From positions 34,363,501 through 34,427,500 of the forward strand of contig NC_058341.1 of the NCBI RefSeq assembly GCF_905475395.1: 64,000 bases of DNA, in the 5' to 3' direction. The stretch comes from Chrysoperla carnea (taxonomy: Eukaryota; Arthropoda; Insecta; Neuroptera; Chrysopidae). The translations under genes and the position numbers were made by a program. Under the pieces are notes generated by a model, which was not told where the DNA came from, did not search any database, and worked only from the letters and a program-made list of their open reading frames with translations. Positions 14,801-26,800 of this stretch are shown in pieces. Position 1 is the stretch's first letter; the number at the start of each line of letters is the position of its first letter.

Positions 14801-15884
14801 AATGTATCACAGATCTTTTTTGCCTTATACGGCACTATAACTACAATATATTTTTTTTTTGTTAATAAGTATGATTGCCCCGTTCTCCTTCTTTCTCTTT
14901 CGATCTCTCCTTTCACACGTTCTCTCATTTTATTATATATCTTATATACAACTCCTATTTCCCTCACTTTTTATACAACACTTAAATTTGTTTGCTGTTT
15001 CACATTTGGCTGTTTTATTATTTGATTATTAAAATTATTAAAAGTATTTTTTCATTAGCGTTATATTAGTCAGAGCCCTCCCAAGTTTTAATTTCAACCA
15101 CAGTTGAGAATTGAGGGTTTTTAGAATTTTGTCGTGGTTATAGATTACACATAGTTTAACAATATAAGGATGTCAAATGCCTGGAGGGGGCGAATTAGGC
15201 GCCACAAACATTTTTATCCCCTGAATCACGACCATTGTCTTAAATAAAGCGTGTTATAATACAAGTATTTCAAAAGGGGAGCTGTAACAGTGTGGGCATT
15301 TTCAAAATTATATTTAACTCGTTCTATTGCATTTTATATGGGAATCTGGAATAACATAATTCCAATGAATTTTATTATACTTGCGCTAATGAAAAGACAC
15401 TTTAAAGTGCGTTTTTCGTTTATTGATAATTTAATTTCATTTGGTCTTGATAATATCATAATTAGTATTTTAGAATAAAATTAAAATTGATGTTTAAAAT
15501 TAAAATTTTTGCTGACCGACAGAAAAATTCAAATAAAAAAGCATGATAGTGCAATATTTATAATATCCATGCATTAATTAATTAAACTGGCCTCTAATTA
15601 AGGTAATTTCAGCAAAAAAAAAGTTTAATGAACCCTTTAATTAATAAAATCCTTTCAATTATTTTTGGATACGAGGAGTTCAAGTATTATATAATCTAAA
15701 ATAAGGAGGGTATCATACCCCTTGATTTAATTTAGTATCAAGTATAAAGACAGTGGATTTTTGAGTCAAATGACAATTTCATTCTTAATTCTTATCACTT
15801 TTAGGAGGAGATTCACGATTTTCTTTTATATACGAATATGACGACGATTTAAAATCATCGAAAGATTGCTTACGTAATACTTGA
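8845..15884 (+). CDS. Candidate 3' exons of an unidentified membrane protein gene
   Basis: Three open segments with canonical splice sites join in phase. 8845-9029 follows TTATTTCTCGCAG and ends at GTAAGTATAT. 11318-11390 follows TTTCTCTTACAG and ends at GTAAGC. 15805-15884 follows a TTTTAG acceptor and ends in TGA (15882-15884). Joined, they encode about 111 residues: a basic segment (SECLHFIKMYMK onward), a leucine/isoleucine-rich stretch, the hydrophobic segment LAPFSVEIFIVFLFELGG, and an acidic tail ending KSSKDCLRNT. The middle exon is open in only one of three frames, and that is the frame demanded by both neighbours. No family is recognised, so it may be a chance series. A 36-nt segment at 3362-3397 would also fit in phase upstream. 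Introns of 2.3 and 4.4 kb are within the range of this locus. Confidence 0.3.
9219..9415. repeat. Small inverted-repeat (MITE-like) cluster
   Basis: GTGGTGTCACCTGATCCTTACGAG at the left (from 9219) is mirrored by CTCGTAAGGGCTAGATGACACCAC ending at 9346, giving a foldback of about 128 bp. A third, diverged copy of the inverted end (TTAAGGGCCAGATCGCACCAC) finishes at 9415, so the unit looks tandemly duplicated at its right end. No coding capacity. I could not fix a target duplication, so the transposon superfamily is not assigned. Confidence 0.5.
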
Positions 15885-17850
15885 ACGCCGCTAAGCATAC
15901 TTTAGTAATTGATGAAATATATTACGTTAATCAATAAATATTTTTAATTGAAAGAACTTTAAGTCTTTTTCAATATTTTGATGTTACGACAATTTTCGAC
16001 ATTGAATAAATAAATTATAAAATATTAAGAAATCTATCAATAAACGAGAAAGCAACATTTTTTCTCACTCGCACACAACACAAACAAACATTTTTTTTTT
16101 TGATATTAAATACAACGAATTCTTTTAAATGCTTCTTTTGCTATTCAATTCGGTATAACAAAGATGATGAATGAATAGTTTTTGTTTTGTTTTTATTTTT
16201 ATAATATAATAGACACGGTATTGAAATTTAAAAAATACCTTATTTAGTTTTACACAACAAACATTTCTTTTTTTTTTTTTAAATTGGAATACTACAAGAA
16301 AACAAAAATGCAAAATTGATCACAGTACTATTTTGTGGTAACAGAGATATTTTTTTTATAAATAGTTTTGATTAAATTTTTTAAAGCAATATTTGACTTC
16401 TAAGTTTTTTTCACTTATTGCCGCTCATGTATATTTTGTTTAATATTTTTAAATTCTGTTATTATAATTGAAAAAGTACCAGTACTTTTAGAAAATATCA
16501 ATGCTTTTAGAATGCTCTTTTTTTTAAAAAAATTTTACTTTGTGATTAAATTCAATATGCGTTTTCGTACGGTTGCTACAAAGCACGTAAGGATACAATA
16601 TTTGCAAAACGCAACTTAAACGCAAGAGACTGCAGTTATGATTAACACACGCTCACAAGTTTTACGTCTATTCATTTTACGCTTTTATGCTGTAAATAAA
16701 TGGGAGTAATGATGGAAGTTAAAAATTAAACCTACAATATTAAACGTTATCATAATTTTTCAAACGAATTTTTATTCAGATTTGTATAATAGTTTTCAAT
16801 CTCCCCTATTGTTAAATGGAACGTGAAATTTAACACTATTGTAGTAAATTTTTAAGTAACTCACGAACTATTAATAATATAATCACTGCGTTGCCAGAAA
16901 ACATTATTTCATTTAATCACAAACGTAAATAATTGAACAAATTATCTAATACATATTCAAATTTGAAATTTGTCTTATGTGGGAATACGAAAAACTTGTA
17001 AATTCTTACAGTATTTATATGAGAGTAAAATTAATACTTTTCATAGCGAATGGTTTGTCATCGATATTAGTAAATTACAAATCAAGATGATTTATTTTAT
17101 TTAAACGTAAAATAATCTTTAATATTGAATGAAATTATTATAATTTAGCAAATGGCCCGACACAATTAGTTATAATAGAACGGATAATATCTAGATATGA
17201 ATAATTTTGATAGTTTTGTGAAGCAAAAAAGCAAGTCATTGATAGTACATTTGACATGGTAATTTAAAAACAAAAAATTATTCAATTTTAATTACAGAAT
17301 TACAGTTCTTTGTAACTTATTTAAACTCGAGTTACGAGTAAGATATTAAAAACAAAAAGATTTTCTTTTGTGCAATAAATTCTAATTCTTGTAATAATTC
17401 ATTTTATGATCACAAAAAATAGAAAATTACAACATAGATAGTAGTTTTTTTTTCATATTTTTTTTTTAAATAGATGGGGACATAATATTATCCTAGAATT
17501 AAATTTAAATGGACATTAAATCACAACAATATTCAATAACAATATACAAGAAATAATTCGATATGATCAAAAATTATTTTTAAATACATTAACATAAAAT
17601 TATTAATTACCTTAGCTGCACACGTTTTGTTTATTTTTTAGAATTGATTTTTTAGTACTCAATCAGTCCCTGAGGCAAGCCTTTTTTAGTGTATGTGTTT
17701 TAAGTGCATGGCAACATTTTTTCAATTTCATTGTACATTGTTTTACAAACAATTAGAAGAAATAAGATTTCATTTTTTTGCGCAGCTTTAATATAACATA
17801 TATAGTATAATGCGCGCCAACGACTAGATTAATACTTATCATGGCTGTGA
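9420..17850. other. Gene-poor AT-rich stretch downstream of the F-box gene
   Basis: Apart from the candidate exons at 11318-11390 and 15805-15884 I see no gene. 12640-13078 is less AT-rich. It has a TATATAAG motif near 12633 and ends at an AG/GTACTT donor-like site, so it could be an untranslated first exon, but no frame supports it. About 14340-14480 is somewhat coding-like but interrupted and not recognised. Confidence 0.4.
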
Positions 17851-20800
17851 CTATTTCAAATCGGCTAAAACAATCGGTAACAAATAATCATCGGAATCAC
17901 CTGCTGTTGGATCTTTTATCACTGGATGTATATCATCTTCTGGGATTGGTGACCAATCGTAACCTAATATATCACTAAGTTCCTGAAACACATAAATATT
18001 TATTAACACGTTTGTAAAGAATATCAGAACTGGCAAGTTGTTTTAAATTAGGTTCTAAATTGTACGGCAGTAGTTTACCAATTACAACTAACGAAGTAGT
18101 TATAATTGATTGGACTGTCAATGCCTGTTTAAGGACAAAACTACAAGCTGAGCTTCCAATCAAGACCTCCAGATAAATGCTGCAAACGTACAACCTATCT
18201 TTCACCCATTTTAAGATAATTTAATGTAAATAAAATTAAATAAAAGTGAAAATAATAATGTGGGTGGACTTTTTTAAAGGTTGTACTGCCTTAGCTGCGT
18301 AGATAAAACCTTATTAATATAATTATAAATATTATAAAAAAATGAAAGTAGAATCTTAAAGCTAGTTCCCCTCCGACTGCCCGAGTAAGTCCACGAAGTA
18401 CAGAGTTATAGAAATTTGATAAAGTAGGTAAAAAAGGTTCGAATTACACTGACTGATACAGCCAGTTTAATTTTGACGATAGTTATTTATTGTAAAAACA
18501 TTCAAAAATAGAACTAGTTTTTATAGTCAAAAAGCTCCCATAGAAGCAGCAAAAAAACCAATAGACTGCCAAAAATTCTTAGTTGCAGCAGCGATTATGA
18601 CTAACGATTAAAAGTAAATAGTAGCCAAATCGAGACAAAGTTAATATAAATTATAAAAATTCCTTTCTTGGCGATTTCGCTTGATTCAACGATTAAAATT
18701 TGTTGTAAGCTGGGTGCTCAATTTTTCGGATGCCACAACCTAGATGTGTCTCAAATATTTAATCAGTTGATAAAATTAAATAAAAATAATAATTTGTTGA
18801 TACATTTTGTGTAGTTTGTGGCAATTGAATTGTGTCTAGGCAAACAAACAACTTAAAAATAAATAAATAAATTATACAAACCGTTCTTGAATCCGGATAG
18901 TTGCTATACATTTGTTGTGAATATAATACATCTTCATCGGCAACACAAATACGTTTTAATACATCGCCCCTGAGTCTAGCTATTGCAACAATATCTTCTT
19001 CGAAATACTTATAGCCAAGTAGAACAACTTCTTCAAGTTTAGTACAGGTCCAAGCTGCCATTACTAATGGATCTGGTGTATTCCTTTGTAATAATTCAAC
19101 AAATACCCATACAGAACGTGATGTTCGTGAATCTACCCAGATGATACTGCGTAAGGAACTTCGATACCAGGATGATAATAAATTCATGGTGTTGTAATTT
19201 AACTGTAAACAAATTTTTTAAAATTATTATACATTTTATATTTGCTTACATGAACTAACTTTTAGAAAATTCTTCTAAGAAATTTTCTCAAATTGACCAG
19301 AAAAATATCTCTTCGTATGACATTTTAGTCGATATTTCAGAAACTATGCATCCCTAATTTGATAAAACTCGATTTATAGAATAACTTTGACTCAAAATAA
19401 ACAAAAATCTGTTTTATTTGACGATTGGTGGAGTATTTTTTACGGTATCGCCCGAAATCAGTAAAAAAACTTCATATTTTGGAAATATTTTCGGCTGTAT
19501 CTAGAAAACTACTCATCTAGCCTCAAATGAACTGAATTTTTGTATATTTTAGATGTTTATTCCCCTTAAACAATAGTTTTGAATTTATGGTTATTTTTTG
19601 AAGTGTACCGATCGCAAAAATGATGTATCGATAAAATCGAAAAATTCGACTCGAAAAGTTTGTGATTTAGATAAATATAATTGTCTGCGGTTGTTAGGGG
19701 GCAAGAATATAAAAATACAGTTTGGAGTGTGTTTTGAAAACTGATCATCAAATTTTAACAATTTGTGCATTAATTGTATTGGTGTATGTTTAACCGTGCA
19801 TGGCAAACTTGGCCAGTTTTCGATAGCATTTGATAGTGACTATCAAATTGTTTGCAAAAACTAGGTATCATCAAATTTGGTCAAAATTTTCTTTGTTAAT
19901 AAAAAATGAAGATTATAATTTTTTTAAATACTTCACGGTTGGAAACTTAAATTTACTTCAATTTTAATTAAGTATGACTATCAATTATAACCATTATGTT
20001 AAACATAAACCGATTTCTGATACAATCGTCACGCATGCCAAAGAAAATTTCATTAATTAATTATTATTACATAATCTTTTATAATTGTTGCAATTGACTA
20101 CTCAATTGAATTGAAATATGTGTTTTCAAGTAATTAAAAATAATGGCATTCAATATAGTTTTCAATTGTTTAGTTTTGAAATATTTTTGGACAGTTAAAA
20201 GATAAGAAAAATTAATGCCGATCTTTTCATATGATCGAGGGTTTCTTGGATGCAGAATAGATAAACTAGCAATTTATGTATATTCGATAATTTTTTGTCG
20301 GTTAAAAATTACATAAATTATTAAAGTTAAAACGTTAATTATTTGTTAATCTAAATGAAAACGTTCCCGGTTGAAACATGATCAGGTTATCCGCTCCACT
20401 TTCTTGGGAGGGAGTGGGGTTTGTTCATCCTACAATTTTTTACATGTAATCTCTGTTAAGAACAAATTTTTGCAAATTATTTATGAGTGTAAATAATATA
20501 AAATATCTCTTATGGTATAGAAGCGAAGATTGGATTGTAATGGTACGGAATCCTAAATTGAAGAGTGGTTACTTCCTTTTTAATATTTTTACGGATACAA
20601 TCAGATAAATTGTGTAAATATTTATCAATTTCATAAAATATATTGACGCAGAATATTAATTACCATTTTAATTGTAAGCATAGGCGTATCTTGGCATATT
20701 AAAAAAGGGGGAAGTTAATTGGATACTAGTAACCACTCTGATCTTTTCCATATTTACGTCAAATGAACTTATATTTTTAAATCGTTTAAATTCGATTGTA

Positions 20801-23800
20801 GAGTTCTTTTTTATTGAAATTCGTTACTGATTTAACGCAAAGTTATTCATTCGCTATTTACCAGGGGCGAGTAGTAAAAATTTTTGGACTAGGCTAGATT
20901 TGGACTAGGCGGTTGTTTGAAGTAATCATTACGATTCAGTATCAATAACGATATAGAAGTACGATTATTTCAGCATTTCGATTGAATGAATTTCGAACTA
21001 GTATGTTTGGCAGAAGAATCACAAAATTATATTTTAAAAGCTAAAGTGTGAAATTTTTCTTTTTATGCTGAGATACATATATTAAAGAGAAATTCAAGAA
21101 GAAAAACTGTTATTTTAAAGTCTTGACTTAAAAAATAGATGATAGACTATAACTGTTAAAAATTTCTTTAGGGAGATTAAACTCAAGGATCTGCTGATTT
21201 ACAAAAGAATTAGACAACTAGCCTTGCTGATTCCTTTAGATTTTCTACTTTCTAAAGTAGATTGATTCGGAAGTCTTCTAACCACGGCTTATTCGCCAGA
21301 GTAACGAGGAAGGAATACCATAAATCTTTTAGGTAAAAAATGGCCCTAAAATCCACATGGATAATCTTCGTTTCCACATGAGATGTAAAATGCAAAATCC
21401 ATTAAAGATAATACATCGGTATATACAGCATAAAATTCAAGAAGCGTGCACTCCTTTGCAACCCCAGGGGGAAAACTTAGTGTAAGTCTATATTACTGCA
21501 GTATTTGGCCTAATTAAACACAATTGCCATTTTCCTTCAAGGACGTCACATTTTAACATTTACCATTATCAATTTTCTGATATTGCATGTTTGAGGAATG
21601 TTATAAAATTAGGTAATTAATGTAGCAATAAAAAATTAATATTACGTACATTGAAACAAAAAGTATGATTACATTTAAAATATTATAAAATTTACATATT
21701 ACCTATATTTTATTAATAGACCGTGAGCTCATAATGAAACCAAATTTCCATAATAAAGGTGTAAGTTTGGTAATAGTCTATAAATGCTTCGAGTACCTGT
21801 CAGATTAATCTGGTTACTTCATCATTTGATCGTTAAAGGAAACAAGGCAGCGGATTCGTTTGCACGAGAGGGGTCGTCCCCAACGTCCCTTTCTCCTTAT
21901 CATTATTGATAATAAAGAAAATTAAAATTTTAACAGCGAATTGAGTGTCGAATTTTTAGTAGATAGTCCCATTTTTTTGGCCTTTATTTGAAATTGCAGG
22001 GAATTTGCGACTAATGAAAGTGCTGAAATTATAAAAAAACATAGCATTTTTTCAACTCTTGCGACAGTTGTAAGCTTCGCTGCCATTTTTGAACGTATTG
22101 TCAATATCTTTCTTTTAACACATACGGCAGACAAAAAACTCACGAATCACGGTTTAAACTTCAATTTTTATCTTAAAGGCAGACAATACATAAACAAATT
22201 TTACTTCATTATCAGCTCACGGTCTATAATTATGTTTGATAAAAATGTATAATATATTGTTTGAGTAAGTATTTTTATGGTAACTTTCACGTGCATTACG
22301 ATATATAAATAATAAATTTATTATTGAAATTTAAATAATATAAAAATATTATAATAATATATTTTTATTAATATAATTAATTATATATTAAATTGTTTAC
22401 CACCGATGCAATTATATAAAAATTTATTAATTTGATTCCTTTGTTGATAAAAAAAGTATATCAGTATTTTGTAATGGTTTGTTTAGTAATCATATTATTT
22501 ACAAAGTTGAATGTTCGTTGTACAATATTCAAAAATATTTCAAAAGGTTCTTCTAGGCGCCATGATACTGCATTTAAGTTTTTCTTACGAAGTTTTATGT
22601 GCTGAGGCCAACTTTCGAAGGGGCTTGGTTTTAAAATGTTCTAAACTATTCTAAATAATTACTAGAATGCTATAAGTGCTGGCAACGTCACGAAAAAGTT
22701 GCACCTCAATCTCAATAATCAAGGCAATTTCTTTGATTCGATCGAGCTCAAAATTTCTTGATCCTTGATTTTTTTTAAATGTCAGAATTCTTTTCTTGCA
22801 TTTTGCCGTTTACAAAACTTTTACTCGCAAAGTCTAAGTAGGATTGTTTCGTAAGAATTTAACGTTCTTATTTAATTTTAATAAACTAATTCAACTATAA
22901 GTACATTTAGGAATTTTGCACAACGAAAATTCAGAAATGTGTAATCATTTTACTGCTATTTATTCAACGAGTTGCTTTTCTCATGTAATTATAATAAACA
23001 TTAATTTGTAAAGACTCTAGTTTAATTAGCATTACTTATTTATCAGAAATTTGATATTTTTTAAAAATTTTCCATTATTCCAATATATTCACTAATAAAA
23101 CAGAAACCAAGTTATCAAATTTATGGAAAACTCTTTTTTACCATACTTATTTTTGGTTTAATACACCGATTCTCAAACTTTTTTTACAAACTTTTTTAAA
23201 CAAGTGAAAACAAACAATTGACTGAGTTAATTGTTGAAATATCTTCAACACTTTATCTTTTATACTTTGGGTAAAATGAACACGAAAGTTTTGTCCTAAC
23301 TTGCACCCTAACGGGTAAACAATTATGTTTACGAAAAAATGTTTCAAACAAAAGTTGTTTATTTTTTTACAAGATGGGTACTACGATATCAAGACCCAAT
23401 TGACTTATGTTGCTCATTTATGAACTCAAACTCATTTTTTATGTCTTAAATACAGCACTCTATAAAAATTTCAACTTGATATCTCTTTTCGTTTTTGAGT
23501 TACCATGTGTTCACGGGCAGACAAATGGAAATGGACTACTTAGGCGATTTTATGAATACCTGTACACAAATTTTGTTCGTACCATCAATATTTCTAAGCG
23601 TTACAAACTTGGGACTAAAAATAGTATACCTTGATATATATTTCATATATACAGTGTATAAAAATAATGGGTGGCCTCTGTTGATATTAATAATAAACGA
23701 AGGTAAAACTCTATTATTAATTCGTTTGTGTTGAATTAATTAAAATGATAAAACAAAGTGACATACTTTAAACATATTTAAATATTCAAAAAACAACAAA

Positions 23801-26800
23801 AATACAGAAGTTCCGTTATTTTTATGAAATTTATAATCCTACACAAGTATAAATAAGGGAACATCCATAAATTACGTAACATATTTTGAAGATTTTTTAG
23901 ACTCCCGCCCCCTGGTATGTAACAGATCGTAACAAATTACCAGACCCCCCTACCCCTAAAGGATTTGTTACGTAACATAATCATTTTGTCTCAACAGAAA
24001 AAGTTCTTGAATTATTTAAATTTAAATTTATTGCACAAAACAATTGCTACATATTTAGTTTATTAATTAAAGAAGTATCTGTAATTAGTAAAAATAATTT
24101 GATCATATAGCACAGCAGTGCGAATCGTAGATTAATTTAAAAAAAATGGAAAATCGAAAATTGAAAGTGTAATGTATGCTGTATATGTGAAATGTGTATG
24201 CTTTTGCTGTGACTATATATACAGGACGTAAAATAGCCCTTTTTCACACCCTTATATCTCAGAAACTACTTGAGCTATAATGTTGCGCTTTTCAACTTAA
24301 GTAGATATATACCCTGGGACGCCGTAAATCAAAGCTCACGTTCACGGCTCTCATCGTTTCCGAGCAATAACGCGTCAAAAAACGGCCACGCCCCGAAATT
24401 TTGTTACTGACTCATATAAATTCACAGCAAAACTGAGAAATGGTAGAAAGATGCGGTTTTCATTAAAATAAATTAGAGAAAAATCATACCCCAGAAAAAC
24501 TTCCAAATATCAAAATTTTTAACGGGAAATGGGAAATTTCGCTAATTAAAGGTGCATTTTTTCCCTATTTAAAAATACATGGTAAAATATGAACCAATCA
24601 GAAGGCTAGTTTTTTTTCCTATACAATTTGCATGGGAAAACTAAAATACGCTTAAAAATTTGTTATTTATATAATTTTAATTAAATATTGATTAAATTTG
24701 AATAAATATTAAATAAATAATCAAAAATTATCTGTATATTTCAATATTTCCAACTCAAAATATTATAAAAATTAGATTAAATATTTCGTATACACTAAGA
24801 CCCTATGAAATTCAAAGTACCATGTAGAAAACACATAAATGATTTTGTCACATAAATTAGGAAAATTTTAATTTGCTTTTATAGCAAAAACTGTAAGAGA
24901 TAGAAAAAAAGTTTAAATGCAAGAAATGTTCCTTACCTAAAATTAAACAATTCTGTATGAAAAATTTTTTTGTAAAGGTAATAGTTTTTCCGTGAAGAGC
25001 AAATAAAGTAAAATATTAAATTGCAATTTTCGGAAAAACGGTAAGAGATAGAACAAAAATTTAAATGTAAAAAATGTTCCTTACATAAAAATAAACAACT
25101 TTTGTTTGAAGCATTTTTTCGAAAAAACAATCCTTTTCCCTCGAGAAAGTAAATAACCAGTCCTGTTTTTTTCGTTAATGCAAAAGCATACTATTTTTGT
25201 CCTTAAATTTTAAAAAAGTATAAATATAATTTTACAAGAAATTTTAAACCATTTTGTTAATATCTGTTCTAGCGTTCACTAATACCTGTTGCTATGACAA
25301 CGAATTTTATTTTCTTAAAAACAATGGTATTGTTATGTTCAACAATAAATAATTTTTCAACCCAATTTTGAAGCCGACACCCTCAATCCATTACGTTGAA
25401 ATTTTGTAAGCAAACTGACTTTGAATGACATTGAATTTTTATGGTTGACTTGATCGAATTTTCTCGTCGCTTCCGCCATATTTTGTTAAATGGGGGGGGG
25501 GGAATCTTATTACTCAATTTTAAAGCAGATATCTTCAACCGATTGAGTTGAAATTTTGTATACACGTTTAGATTTGATAACAAAACATGGTAAGGTTAGT
25601 GGCGTTATTATTTTTCCATCACTTCCACTATAATTGATTTATCTATAAATGATTCAGCTATACCGATTCTAAGGGACTTCTAAATTATAGAAAAATGCGA
25701 TTTTGGACATTCGACAGAGACTTGCTTGAATTGAGGGTCAACCCATGCGCAGTACTATCACATGTAATCCTCGTGTGCGCACTAGCAATTTTTAAGGCCT
25801 ACATGTGCGCAGTAACAAAATATAAATTTAGCGTATGCGCAGTTGCAAGATTCAGGATAAATGCATGCGCACAACTATAATTATTGATTAATCTGTGCAT
25901 ACTTCCCGGATATAATACCAAAATATGCGCACTAACAAAATATAAAGTCCCTGTATGCGCAGTTGTAATATTCAGGATCAACCCATGCGCAGTACTATGA
26001 CATGTAATCAACATGTGCGCACTAGCAATATACAAGGCCTACATATGCGCAGTAGCAAAATATTAACTAAGCTAATGCGCAGTTCTAAGATTCAGGTAAA
26101 ATGCATTCGCAGAACTATCATTTGTGATTCATTTATGCGCATTTTCAATATTTAAGGACCAAAAATGCCCATTCACAAAATATAGGGTTCCCGTTTGCAC
26201 AGTTGTAATATTTAGGATCAACCCATGCGCAGTACTATGACATGTAATCAATATGTGCGCACTAGCAATATATAAGGCCTACATATGCGCAGTAGCAAAA
26301 TAATAACTAAGCTAATGCGCAGTGCTAAGATTCAGGTAAATGCATGCGCAGAACTATCATTTGTGATTCATTTATGCGCGTTTTCAATATTTAAGGACCA
26401 AATATGCCCATTTACAAAATATAGAGTTCCCGTTTGCGCAGTTGTAATATTTAGAATCAACCCATGCGCAGTACTATTTCATGTAATCCACATGCGTGTA
26501 CTAGCCATATTTAAGGCCTACATGTGCGCAGTAACATAATATAAATTCAGCGTATGCGCAGTTGCAAGATTCAGGATAAATGCATGCGCACAACTATAAT
26601 TATTGATTAATCTGTGCATACTTCCCGGATATAATACCAAAATATGCGCACTAACAAAATATAAAGTCCCTGTATGCGCAGTTGTAATATTCAGGATCAA
26701 CCCATGCGCAGTACTATCACATGTAATCCTCGTGTGCGCACTAGCAATTTTTAAGGCCTACATGTGCGCAGTAACAAAATATAAATTTAGCGTATGCGCA

